From contig NZ_JBEPTL010000017.1 of the NCBI RefSeq assembly GCF_040549465.1, positions 1 to 64,000 on the forward strand: a DNA stretch of 64,000 nt, read 5' to 3'. Made by a program: the position numbers and the translations under genes. The notes under the pieces were generated by a model that searched no databases, had not been told where the DNA came from, and worked only from the letters and a program-made list of their open reading frames with translations. Of the stretch, positions 16,730 through 24,344 are shown one piece after another; the stretch's first letter is position 1, and each line of letters starts with the position of its first letter. Origin of the DNA: Lacisediminihabitans sp040549465. GTDB lineage: Bacteria > Actinomycetota > Actinomycetes > Actinomycetales > Microbacteriaceae.

Positions 16730-16966
16730 ATGCTCGCAGCCGCTCTCGAGCACCTCGTCAAGGGGATCGTCGATAACCCGGACGAGGTTCAGGTTGTAGC
16801 AAAGAATTCACCACGCGGAGAGGTTCTCGAGGTGCGCGTGCACCCCGCTGACCTCGGTCGCGTGATCGGTCGCGCTGGTCGCACCGCGAAGGCGCTCCGC
16901 ACCCTCGTTTCGGCCATCGCCGATGGTCATAAGGTGCGCGTCGACGTGGTGGACACCGATTTCTAG
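16730..16966 (+). CDS. khpA: KH-domain RNA-binding protein KhpA
   Basis: The 78-residue single KH domain has the G-x-x-G loop in GRVIGRAGRTAKALRTLV. In other Gram-positive bacteria KhpA with KhpB (Jag) binds RNA and affects cell elongation and division. Position between rpsP and rimM is conserved across actinobacteria. It starts 3 bp after rpsP, without an obvious ribosome site, so translation is probably coupled. It overlaps the called rimM start by 44 bp, which reflects the uncertain rimM start. Confidence 0.92.
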   Translation: MLAAALEHLVKGIVDNPDEVQVVAKNSPRGEVLEVRVHPADLGRVIGRAGRTAKALRTLVSAIADGHKVRVDVVDTDF

Positions 16967-17570
16967 AGAAGTTAACCCCAGCGAACAGCTCCGGGTAGGC
17001 CGCCTCACCAAGGCACACGGTCTCAAAGGCGCTATCAAGGTCGAGTTGTATACGGATGCCCCGGAGCGGCGTTTCGTTCCGGGCGCCGTGTTCTCCCTGC
17101 AGGTGCCGACGAGCTCGTCCTGGCACGGCAAGACGCTCGAGCTCATCGAACTCAAGTGGTACAACACGCATCCGGTGGCGTTCTTCAAGGACGTCCCTGA
17201 CCGTTCGGTAGCCGAGACCCTCATCAAGGCGATCCTCTGGGTCGACCAGGATCTCGCCGAGCAGTCCGATGAAGAAGACGCCTGGTACGACCACCAGCTC
17301 GTCGGCCTCTCGGTGATGCGCGACGGCGTCAAGGTCGGCACGGTGTCTCTCGTGGACCACCTGCCCGCGCAGGATCTCCTGCATGTAACGACGGAGACCG
17401 GCGAGGTGCTGGTGCCCTTCGTGAAGGCGATAGTTCCCGCCGTAGATATCGCTGCGGGTATCCTCACTGTCACGCCACCGGCCGGTCTCTTCGAGGAGCT
17501 GCCTGACGACGAGCCTGACCACGAGCCCGGCGACGAGTCGGCGACCGAGGATTCGCCCAAGCCAGAGTAG
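16923..17570 (+). CDS. rimM: Ribosome maturation factor RimM
   Basis: RimM assists assembly of the 30S head by binding S19. The conserved part begins LRVGRLTKAHGLKGAIKVELYTD and is followed by the PRC-barrel (WYDHQLVGLSV...LVPFVKAIVPAVDI). A Glu/Asp-rich tail ends the protein. The only in-frame ATG, GTG or TTG upstream of the conserved core is the ATG at 16923, inside khpA. It would add about 22 residues without homology and lacks a ribosome site. A GAGAAG sequence at 16967-16972 lies just after khpA, where a start would be expected, but only GTT or AGC codons follow. The real start may be non-canonical, or a base may be wrong. Confidence 0.85.
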   Translation: MVIRCASTWWTPISREVNPSEQLRVGRLTKAHGLKGAIKVELYTDAPERRFVPGAVFSLQVPTSSSWHGKTLELIELKWYNTHPVAFFKDVPDRSVAETLIKAILWVDQDLAEQSDEEDAWYDHQLVGLSVMRDGVKVGTVSLVDHLPAQDLLHVTTETGEVLVPFVKAIVPAVDIAAGILTVTPPAGLFEELPDDEPDHEPGDESATEDSPKPE

Positions 17571-17616
17571 CTAGCCGCAGAGCGGTTGCGAGGGATCGTG
17601 CGCAGCGCGGAACGCA

Positions 17617-17622
17617 TACGAT
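17617..17622 (+). promoter_or_regulatory. -10 box of leaderless trmD
   Basis: TACGAT, 6 nt (CATCAG), then ATG at 17629. trmD therefore has its own promoter although it follows rimM by only 58 bp. Confidence 0.55.
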
Positions 17623-17628
17623 CATCAG

Positions 17629-18330
17629 ATGCGCATCGACATCGTCACGATATTTCCGGAGTTCTTCTCCGTACTCGATGTCTCACTGCTCGGTCGTGCG
17701 CGCCAGAGCGGTCTCATCGATCTGGGCGTGCACGACCTGCGTGACTACACCTTCGACCGGCATCGCTCTGTGGACGACACCCCCTACGGCGGCGGCGCGG
17801 GAATGGTCATGCGGCCTGAACCGTGGGGAGAGGCGCTCGACAGCATCCTCTACGCGAGTGAGGCGAAGCAGTCGACGGCCCCCGTCATCATCTTCCCGTC
17901 GCCAGCCGGCGAGGTCTTCACCCAGGCCACGGCGCAGGAGTTCGCGGTGGAGCAGCACCTGGTCTTCGGATGCGGTCGTTACGAGGGAATCGACCAGCGC
18001 GTCGTCGACTACGCGGCCACCCGCACCCGCGTGCGCCTCGTGAGCATGGGGGACTACGTGCTCAACGGCGGCGAGGTCGCGACCATGGCGATGATCGAAG
18101 CGGTCGGGCGACTCATTCCCGGCGTCGTCGGCAACCCGGAGAGCCTGGTCGAGGAATCCCACTCGGATGGCCTGCTCGAATACCCGAGCTACACCAAACC
18201 GGCAGAGTGGCGAGGTTTCGGGGTGCCGCCGGTGCTGCTGAGCGGCAACCACGGAGCTATCGCAGCCTGGCGGCGGGAGCAGCAGCTGGAGCGAACCAGG
18301 ATCGTGCGACCCGACCTCCTGGCCGACTAA
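17629..18330 (+). CDS. trmD: tRNA (guanine-N1-)-methyltransferase TrmD
   Basis: TrmD methylates G37 of tRNAs reading CNN codons, using SAM, and prevents frameshifting. The 233-residue SPOUT protein starts MRIDIVTIFPEFF. It has the conserved DDTPYGGGAGMVM loop, the knot motifs VFGCGRYEGIDQRVVD and SMGDYVLNGGE, and the C-terminal VPPVLLSGNHGAI. Length and motifs are normal. A leaderless promoter precedes it. Downstream is a repeat-rich spacer before the convergent map gene. Confidence 0.96.
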   Translation: MRIDIVTIFPEFFSVLDVSLLGRARQSGLIDLGVHDLRDYTFDRHRSVDDTPYGGGAGMVMRPEPWGEALDSILYASEAKQSTAPVIIFPSPAGEVFTQATAQEFAVEQHLVFGCGRYEGIDQRVVDYAATRTRVRLVSMGDYVLNGGEVATMAMIEAVGRLIPGVVGNPESLVEESHSDGLLEYPSYTKPAEWRGFGVPPVLLSGNHGAIAAWRREQQLERTRIVRPDLLAD

Positions 18331-18424
18331 GCCCGCCGCAGCCCCGTCATTCGGTCGCGGCTCCGCCAACGCCGGTCGCGCAGATAGCGTCCAGTGCCAA
18401 ATCGCCGTCGACAGTGCCAAATGA

Positions 18425-18512
18425 GTGCCAAATGAAGGCGTTCCCACCATCTGCAGCATCCTCCGCCCCGGAAACTCGGGACCCGCGGTCCATGGGTGCC
18501 TTCATTTGGCAC
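18425..18512. repeat. Long-loop inverted repeat between trmD and map
   Basis: GTGCCAAATGAAGGC (18425-18439) recurs as its exact reverse complement at 18498-18512, with a 58-nt loop. Two extra copies of AGTGCCAAAT occur just upstream (near 18390-18420). The element lies between convergent genes and may act as a transcription barrier or be a mobile palindromic unit. Confidence 0.75.
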
Positions 18513-18566
18513 TGGACTGCATGGCACTGGACTGCATGGCACTGGACTGCATGGCACTGGACCGGA
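18507..18566. repeat. 15-bp tandem repeat, three full copies and one partial
   Basis: TGGCACTGGACTGCA is repeated exactly at 18507, 18522 and 18537, with a diverged fourth copy at 18552. The first copy overlaps the right arm of the inverted repeat, so the array seems to have grown from that arm by slippage. It ends 15 bp before the map stop codon. Confidence 0.85.
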
Positions 18567-18581
18567 CGGAAGGGACGCGTA

Positions 18582-19349
18582 CTAACCCCTCGCCGTGAGT
18601 ACGATTGGCCCGTCATCCGTGATAGCGATCGTGTGCTCAGAATGGGCGGCGCGAGAACCGTCGAGGCTGCGTAGTGTCCAGCCGTCCGGGTCCGTGTAGA
18701 TGCGATCCGTGGTCTGCATGAGCCACGGTTCGATGGCAAAGACGAGTCCGGCGCGAAGCGGAAACCCGCGCCCGGGGCGCCCATCGTTCGCCACGTGCGG
18801 ATCGCCGTGCATCGTGCGGCCGACGCCATGGCCGCCGAAATCCAGGTTGATCGAGAACCCCGCCGCGTGGCAGACCTCGCCGATGGCGGCCGAGACGTCG
18901 CCCATCCTCGCACCGGGCTGGGAGGCTGCGATCGCCGCATCCAGTGCCCGCTCGGTGGTTTCGATCATCCGCAGGTCTTCCTGGCGAGGGGTGCCGACGA
19001 CGATGGTGAGGGCCGAGTCAGCCACCCAACCGTTCACGGATGCCGCGAAGTCGACGCTGAGCACATCGCCGTCCTTCAGCCGGTAGTCGAAGGGCAGGCC
19101 GTGCAGCGCAGCATCGTTGACCGAGGTGCAGAGCACCTTGCCGAACGGCATCGCGCCGAAGGAGGGGTGGTAATCCACATAGCTGCTCACCGCCCCGGCT
19201 TGGCGGATCATGTCGGCTGCCAGCTCGTCGAGTTCCAGCAGGTTCACGTCGACAGCGGATGCCGCCTCCAACCCGCTGAGAACACTCGCGACGAATGCGC
19301 CGGCAGCTTTCATCTCCTCGATTTCGGCCGGGGTCCTGAGCTCGATCAT
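18582..19349 (-). CDS. map: Type I methionine aminopeptidase
   Basis: Map removes the initiator methionine from nascent proteins. The 255-residue enzyme has the five metal ligands of the pita-bread fold: D and D in LSVDFAASVNGWVADSALT, H in GGHGVGRTMHGDPHV, E in VFAIEPW and E in SEHTIAI. The initial MIELRTPAEIEEMKAAG is canonical. AGGAG lies 4 nt before the ATG. It lacks the N-terminal SH3-type extension found in one of the two mycobacterial Maps. The neighbourhood gives no operon partner; the gene is convergent with trmD. Confidence 0.95.
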   Translation of the reverse strand: MIELRTPAEIEEMKAAGAFVASVLSGLEAASAVDVNLLELDELAADMIRQAGAVSSYVDYHPSFGAMPFGKVLCTSVNDAALHGLPFDYRLKDGDVLSVDFAASVNGWVADSALTIVVGTPRQEDLRMIETTERALDAAIAASQPGARMGDVSAAIGEVCHAAGFSINLDFGGHGVGRTMHGDPHVANDGRPGRGFPLRAGLVFAIEPWLMQTTDRIYTDPDGWTLRSLDGSRAAHSEHTIAITDDGPIVLTARG

Positions 19350-19405
19350 GCGTCTCCTATCGCGTGCAACAATTCTTCCCTCCTACCGAGCGTAAGCTTT
19401 CCCGC

Positions 19406-19963
19406 ATGTGGTATCGCAGGGCTGTTTTCAACTCGCAGTTCGCCGCAACCATCATCCTGCCGCTCTGGCTCCTGATCGGACGGGTGTTCTTCGGCGTCAT
19501 TCTCGGTTGGCACTACGCCATCGGGCTGTTCCTCGCGCCACTTCTCTTCGTCTTCCTCGCCGTCGTCGCGACGCTGACCTGGGCGCGGAAACGCACACGT
19601 CGGTCGGGTGCGGTGTCGCGGATGGACGCGATCCTGCTCTCCTTCTGGTACTTCGCCATTCTCTGCTATGGCTTCTTCGTCGTCGACTCGGTGCACAGCG
19701 AGGAGCCAGGCACGTCCATCGCTACCAAGGCTTTCGGGCAGCAGTTCAGGGATGCCTCGTTCACCATCGCCGACATCTCCGGCGGCGTGATCATCGTGAT
19801 CGCCCTCACCACCTTCTGGGTCGTGCTGGTCGAATATCTCGTGGAAACCAGGCCGCACGTGGTCAAATCGTTGACCGGTCTCGAGGACAGCGAGCTGGGC
19901 TGGGTCAGCGACGGCATCGAACTACCCTCAACGGATTCCCCACCACAAGCCGCCTCGACCTAG
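19406..19963 (+). CDS. Uncharacterised membrane protein with four predicted helices
   Basis: The 185-residue protein has hydrophobic helices at about 10-28, 32-55, 75-95 and 122-145, and short charged ends. No family is recognised. I used the ATG at 19406 (MWYRRAVFN), 7 nt after a TAAGCT box, rather than an upstream frame beginning at 19364. It is divergent from map with 56 bp between the starts. The C-terminal 45 residues are hydrophilic and acidic (LTGLEDSELGWVSDGIEL). Nothing in it suggests a catalytic role. Confidence 0.65.
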   Translation: MWYRRAVFNSQFAATIILPLWLLIGRVFFGVILGWHYAIGLFLAPLLFVFLAVVATLTWARKRTRRSGAVSRMDAILLSFWYFAILCYGFFVVDSVHSEEPGTSIATKAFGQQFRDASFTIADISGGVIIVIALTTFWVVLVEYLVETRPHVVKSLTGLEDSELGWVSDGIELPSTDSPPQAAST

Positions 19964-20001
19964 CCCCGGTAGCGCGGCGGGCCCGCGATATGGCAGAATT
20001 A

Positions 20002-20037
20002 CCCCTTGTGCTCGCAGCACGGCCCTGCCACAGGGGG
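20002..20037 (+). promoter_or_regulatory. Hairpin in the rplS leader
   Basis: CCCCTTGTG (20002-20010) can pair with CACAGGGGG (20029-20037; one G-U pair) around a GC-rich loop. The hairpin lies about 85 nt upstream of rplS and downstream of the previous gene. Ribosomal protein L19 genes in several phyla carry autoregulatory leaders; whether this is one needs a covariance model. A terminator for the upstream gene is the alternative, but there is no T-run. Confidence 0.4.
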
Positions 20038-20122
20038 CGCCGTCTTTGATTCGAGCACCATTCCTTCTCTAGTTTCATCGATATCGTGATCGACCTGTGG
20101 CGGTTGCAGAGAGCGAACCACC

Positions 20123-20473
20123 ATGCATATTCTCGACGCCGTTGACGCGGCATCACTCCGCTCAGACATCCCGGACTTCCGCGCCGGAGATAACGTGAAG
20201 GTTCACGTAAACATCATCGAGGGCACCCGCTCCCGTATCCAGGTCTTCCAGGGCGTCGTCATCGGCCGCTCGGGTGAAGGCGTGCGCGAGACCTTCTGTG
20301 TTCGCAAGGTCAGCTTCCAGGTCGGGGTGGAGCGCACCTTCCCTGTGCACTCCCCGGTCATCGACCACATCGAGGTCGTCACCCGCGGCGACGTGCGTCG
20401 CGCCAAGCTCTACTACCTGCGCAACCTGCGCGGCAAGAAGGCGAAGATCAAGGAAAAGCGCGAAGCGCACTAG
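20123..20473 (+). CDS. rplS: 50S ribosomal protein L19
   Basis: This 116-residue L19 lies at the 30S-50S interface. It shows the signature DFRAGDNVKVHVNIIEGTRSRIQVFQGVVIGR and the C-terminal AKLYYLRNLRGKKAKIKEK. Its length is normal. The 160 bp upstream contain a hairpin (20002-20037) but no gene. A perfect 15-bp palindrome separates it from lepB. Confidence 0.96.
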   Translation: MHILDAVDAASLRSDIPDFRAGDNVKVHVNIIEGTRSRIQVFQGVVIGRSGEGVRETFCVRKVSFQVGVERTFPVHSPVIDHIEVVTRGDVRRAKLYYLRNLRGKKAKIKEKREAH

Positions 20474-20499
20474 ACGCGCCGCTCCATCCGCAGCTTTCT

Positions 20500-20536
20500 C
20501 TGAGCTCCCCATCACCTAAAATGATGGGGAGCTCAG
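20500..20536. promoter_or_regulatory. Perfect 15-bp palindrome between rplS and lepB, with a -10-like loop
   Basis: CTGAGCTCCCCATCA (20500-20514) pairs exactly with 20522-20536 around the loop CCTAAAA. It could be the rplS terminator, although only GGGTTTAA follows it and not a T-run. The loop and first arm base also form TAAAAT (20517-20522), a good -10 box 21 nt before the lepB ATG at 20544. The palindrome may therefore terminate rplS, start lepB, or be an operator. Confidence 0.7.
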
Positions 20537-20543
20537 GGGTTTA

Positions 20544-21290
20544 ATGACAGAAATCGATCCGGCTACGTCGACACCGGACGTAGCCGAAACGTTGCGCCGC
20601 AAGAACCGTGGCGTCAAACTTTTCATCCGCGACATCGTGTTGATCTTCGTCGCGGCTATCATCATCTCGGTCGGCATCAAGGCCTTCCTGATCCGCTCGT
20701 TCTACATTCCATCCGGGTCGATGGAGAACACCCTCCAGATCAACGACCGCATCATCGTCAATGAGCTCGTGCCCAAGGTGGTCCCTGTGCAGCACGGGGA
20801 TGTCGTGGTGTTCAAGGATCCGGGTGGATGGCTCCCGCCGAGCGCACCCCTGAATCAGAACGGTTTCGCCGCCGGCGTCGACTGGGTGCTCTCGGTTGTA
20901 GGACTGAGTGCGCCGGACAGCAACGACCACCTGATCAAGCGTGTGATCGGACTGCCGGGGGACAAGGTCGCCTGCTGCAATGCCTTCGGCCAGATGACCG
21001 TCAACGGCATCCCGCTCGTCGAGCCATACCTCAAGCTCGACAACGGGGTCACCAAAGTCTCTTTTGATGATTTCTCCATCACGGTGCCCAAGAACAGCCT
21101 CTGGGTCATGGGCGACAACCGCTACAACTCCCGGGACTCGCGCTATCATCCCGACACACCTACAAAGGGCTTCGTGCCAATGGACGATGTTGTCGGCCGC
21201 GCATTCGTGATCAGTTGGCCATCGAGCCATTGGACCTGGTTGGACAACTATCCGAAGGTCTTCGGCGGCGTGAACGGCAACAGCAAGTAA
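20544..21290 (+). CDS. lepB: Signal peptidase I (prokaryotic type)
   Basis: The 248-residue enzyme cleaves Sec and Tat signal peptides. One membrane helix (about 28-50) is followed by the catalytic Ser in PSGSMENTL (S59) and the general-base Lys in LIKRVIGLPGDKV. The box MGDNRYNSRDSRYH near the C-terminus completes the family motifs. This is a classical Ser/Lys enzyme, unlike the ER-type SipW at 51861-52451, so the window carries both kinds. The gene abuts rnhB with no spacing. A palindrome containing a possible -10 precedes it. Confidence 0.95.
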   Translation: MTEIDPATSTPDVAETLRRKNRGVKLFIRDIVLIFVAAIIISVGIKAFLIRSFYIPSGSMENTLQINDRIIVNELVPKVVPVQHGDVVVFKDPGGWLPPSAPLNQNGFAAGVDWVLSVVGLSAPDSNDHLIKRVIGLPGDKVACCNAFGQMTVNGIPLVEPYLKLDNGVTKVSFDDFSITVPKNSLWVMGDNRYNSRDSRYHPDTPTKGFVPMDDVVGRAFVISWPSSHWTWLDNYPKVFGGVNGNSK

Positions 21291-21947
21291 GTGGCTCCCG
21301 TCGACCCAACCCTCGAAGTCGAGAAGCTCCTCCACGGCGGCGGAGCGCGATACGTCATCGGATGCGACGAGGTGGGTCGCGGGGCGATCGCGGGTCCCGT
21401 CGCTGTCGGCCTCTGTGTCGTCGATACCGCTGTCGGGCCGATGCCGGTCGGGCTGCGCGATTCCAAACTGTTGAGCGAGAAGCGCCGGGAAGAGCTCGCG
21501 CCGCTCGCCGTCGGCTGGGGCCGCCATACGGCTGTCGGGCTGGCCTCCGCGGAGGAGGTCGACACCCTCGGGATCATGGCCGCCCTCGGCCTGGCGGGTA
21601 AGCGGGCGCTTATGGACCTCCATGCGGCTGGTGCGGTGATCGCCGATTCGGTGATCCTTCTGGACGGAAGCTTCGACTGGCTGAACCCCGCGCTGCAATC
21701 GCCGCTGCGGTTGCAGACCCGCGTGAAGGCCGACCGCGACTGCGCATCGGTGGCTGCGGCATCCGTGGTCGCCAAGGTGCACAGGGATCGGCTGATGATC
21801 GGTGCCCACGAGACCCACCCGAACTACGGCTGGGCGTCGAACAAGGGCTACGGCAGCGCCGGTCACTTCGCCGCCATCGCCGAGTTCGGGGCCACCGACT
21901 ACCACCGTCACACCTGGCTCCACGCGCTACCCGCCCCCGTCGGGTAG
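21291..21947 (+). CDS. rnhB: Ribonuclease HII
   Basis: RNase HII removes ribonucleotides from DNA:RNA hybrids. The 218-residue protein has the acidic pair in IGCDEVGRGAIAGP, the Asp in LLDGSFDWL and the DRDCASVAAASVVAKVHRDR block, then NKGYGSAGH. The GTG at 21291 follows the lepB stop directly, so the two are translationally coupled. Order lepB-rnhB-DUF2469-yraN-comM-dprA is the standard actinobacterial one. Confidence 0.95.
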   Translation: MAPVDPTLEVEKLLHGGGARYVIGCDEVGRGAIAGPVAVGLCVVDTAVGPMPVGLRDSKLLSEKRREELAPLAVGWGRHTAVGLASAEEVDTLGIMAALGLAGKRALMDLHAAGAVIADSVILLDGSFDWLNPALQSPLRLQTRVKADRDCASVAAASVVAKVHRDRLMIGAHETHPNYGWASNKGYGSAGHFAAIAEFGATDYHRHTWLHALPAPVG

Positions 21948-21992
21948 CGGGCGCCGCGACCGTGTCGAAACCAAACTAGAATCGGTCTCAGC

Positions 21993-22316
21993 ATGGAAGA
22001 AGACGAGTTCGAAGACTACGACCGTGAGGTCGAGCTTGCGCTGTACCGCGAATACCGGGATGTCGTTTCCCAGTTTCGCTACGTGGTGGAGACCGAGCGG
22101 CGCTTCTACCTGGCCAACGAGGTGGAACTGGTGCGCCAGGACACGGAGCACGATTTCTACTTCGAACTGACGATGAACGATGTCTGGGTCTGGGATGTCT
22201 ACCGCTCCGACCGCTTCGTGAAATCCGTGCGGGTGCTCACCTTCAAAGACGTCAACGTCGAGGAGCTCTCCGCTAAGGAACTGGAACTCCCCAAGGAACT
22301 CGCTCTCGACGAGTAG
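21993..22316 (+). CDS. DUF2469 family protein
   Basis: This 107-residue, very acidic protein (MEEDEFEDYDREVELALYREYRDVV) belongs to the actinobacterial DUF2469 family, always found between rnhB and yraN. Its biochemical function is unknown. TAGAAT at 21977-21982 lies 10 nt before the ATG, so it likely has its own promoter with a very short leader. The conserved aromatic core YFELTMNDVWVWDVYRSDRFVKSV is intact. Confidence 0.88.
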   Translation: MEEDEFEDYDREVELALYREYRDVVSQFRYVVETERRFYLANEVELVRQDTEHDFYFELTMNDVWVWDVYRSDRFVKSVRVLTFKDVNVEELSAKELELPKELALDE

Positions 22317-22455
22317 CGGCGGCATCCCCTTGCCCCGCCCCCGTCGCGTCTGTCCTCTCCTCACCCGCGTCACATGATCCGCACGATTCGACAGATGGCA
22401 CACCGCTCGATCGACTGACCGCCTTGCACCGGCATCCTCGTTCCAGGAGGTGGCC

Positions 22456-22812
22456 ATGGCTGCGAAAGATGAACTGGGCAGACGGGGTGAGGATGTCGCT
22501 GCTGCCGCATTGACAGCGGCGGGGTATCTCATCCTGGACCGCAACTGGCGCTGCCCGCAGGGTGAGATCGACATCGTGGCTGTAGACGGCGACGAGACGG
22601 TGTTCGTCGAGGTCAAGACGCGGTCGAGCCTGGCGTTCGGGCATCCGCTCGAGGCGATCACCGCTCGCAAACTGGCGCGATTGAGGCGTCTGGCGGCGGC
22701 CTGGTGTGAAGCTCACCCTGGCAACCATGACCGCATCCGCATCGATGCCGTGGCCATCATCGCGCCCGCCGTCGGTCAGCCACAGGTGGAACACCTGAGG
22801 CGGGTGTTCTGA
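22456..22812 (+). CDS. YraN/UPF0102 family endonuclease-like protein
   Basis: The 118-residue protein has a restriction-endonuclease-like core: GRRGEDVAAAAL, RNWRCPQGEIDIVAVD and VFVEVKTRSS, i.e. an E-(x)n-D-x-V-x-V-K type active site. Its role is unproven; it sits before comM and dprA in most actinobacteria and may process DNA during uptake or recombination. The ATG at 22456 follows a strong AGGAGG (22445-22450) by 5 nt, favouring it over the GTG at 22450. Its stop overlaps the comM start by one base (TGATG). Confidence 0.88.
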   Translation: MAAKDELGRRGEDVAAAALTAAGYLILDRNWRCPQGEIDIVAVDGDETVFVEVKTRSSLAFGHPLEAITARKLARLRRLAAAWCEAHPGNHDRIRIDAVAIIAPAVGQPQVEHLRRVF

Positions 22813-24344
22813 TGCCGATCGGACGCACTACCGCCGTCTCGCTGCTCGGGCTTAGCGGAGCCCTCGTCGAGGTGGAGGCAGACATTTCGAGCAACCTGCC
22901 CGCCTTCGTGCTTATCGGTCTGCCCGATGCTGCCCTCGGTGAGGCTCGCGACAGGGTGAGGGCTGCGGCGGTGAACTCCGGCTGCGCCCTGCCGAACCGC
23001 AAGATCACGGTGAACCTTTCCCCGGCAGCCCTTCCCAAGCACGGCTCCGGATTCGACCTCGCGATCGCCATGGCCGCGCTTGCCGCAGCAGGCATCGTGG
23101 GGTCGGAGTCGGTAGCGAGGGTGGTGCACCTCGGCGAACTGGGACTGGACGGGCGGTTGAGGCCGATTACCGGCATCCTTCCCGCCGTTCTCGCGGCAGC
23201 TCGCTCAGAGGCCGCGATTGTGATGGTGCCCAGCGGCAATGTGGATGAAGCCAGCCTGGTGCCGGGAATCCGGGTGATCGGCGTCGCATCCCTCCGCGAC
23301 GCGGCCATCTGGCACGGCGCGGAGTTCGAGCCGGTTCCTGTCGAAGTGCTCACCGCGCCGAGCCCCGCTATTCCAATCGATGATGGCCTCGACCTGTCGG
23401 AGATCGTCGGCAACGACGATGCGATCGAGGCGATGATCGTCGCAGCAGCCGGGGGGCATCACATGTTCCTGCTCGGTCCGCCCGGCGCGGGCAAGACGAT
23501 GCTCGCGGCCAGGCTGCCGGGCCTGTTGCCCGATCTCGATGCGCAGGCAGCCCTCGAGGTGAGTTCGATCCGCTCGCTGGCGGGGCTTCCGGTCGGTGCG
23601 ACACTGGCCAGCCGTCCGCCGATCGAGTCGCCCCACCACACCGCCAGTGCGGCGTCTCTCGTGGGAGGTGGGAGCAGTGTCATCCGGCCAGGGGCTGCCG
23701 CGCGAGCCTCGCACGGGATCTTGTTTCTCGACGAGGCTCCCGAGTTCCAGCCTGCGGCCCTTGACGCACTGCGACAACCGCTCGAGTCGGGTGTCATCAG
23801 CATCCATCGGGCGAACGCAGTGGCGCACTTTCCGGCGAGGTTCCAACTGGTGTTGGCTGCAAATCCCTGCCCGTGCGGCCAGTACGGCGCGCGGGATTCG
23901 GAGTGCATGTGTCCTCCGCATACCCGACGCCGATATCTCGCGAGGCTTTCCGGTCCGCTGCTCGATCGCATCGACATCCAGCTCCGGGTATCCCGCGTCA
24001 CCGCGGTGCGGCTCCGGATGGCGGACGAAGCACCACGGATCACAACGGTGCAGGCGCGGGAACGGGTGATCGAGGCGAGGTCGGCGACAGCGGCACGGCT
24101 AGCAGGCACACCGTGGTCTCTCAACTCGCAGATTCCCGGCTCATGGCTGCGTAACGCGGCCAATCGACTCTCACCCTCCGCGACCGTGTCCATCGACAGG
24201 GCTCTCGAACGCGGCGGGCTCACTATGCGTGGTTACGACCGGGTTCTGAGGTTGGCGTGGTCGATCGCCGACCTCGCCGGCGACGCACGCCCGACGGCCG
24301 ACCATCTCGGGCGGGCGCTCTACCTCAGGAAGGCACTCTCATGA
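22812..24344 (+). CDS. comM: ComM/YifB-type AAA+ ATPase (Mg-chelatase family)
   Basis: The 510-residue protein has an N-terminal Lon-protease-like domain (about 1-170), the AAA+ core with Walker A GPPGAGKTMLA and Walker B GILFLDEAPEF, and a C-terminal Mg-chelatase extension (ANPCPCGQYG...CMCPPH with four cysteines). ComM in Vibrio is a hexameric branch-migration helicase that helps integrate foreign DNA; the same role is inferred here. Tight coupling with dprA (4-bp overlap at the 3' end) supports it. Confidence 0.93.
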   Translation: MPIGRTTAVSLLGLSGALVEVEADISSNLPAFVLIGLPDAALGEARDRVRAAAVNSGCALPNRKITVNLSPAALPKHGSGFDLAIAMAALAAAGIVGSESVARVVHLGELGLDGRLRPITGILPAVLAAARSEAAIVMVPSGNVDEASLVPGIRVIGVASLRDAAIWHGAEFEPVPVEVLTAPSPAIPIDDGLDLSEIVGNDDAIEAMIVAAAGGHHMFLLGPPGAGKTMLAARLPGLLPDLDAQAALEVSSIRSLAGLPVGATLASRPPIESPHHTASAASLVGGGSSVIRPGAAARASHGILFLDEAPEFQPAALDALRQPLESGVISIHRANAVAHFPARFQLVLAANPCPCGQYGARDSECMCPPHTRRRYLARLSGPLLDRIDIQLRVSRVTAVRLRMADEAPRITTVQARERVIEARSATAARLAGTPWSLNSQIPGSWLRNAANRLSPSATVSIDRALERGGLTMRGYDRVLRLAWSIADLAGDARPTADHLGRALYLRKALS

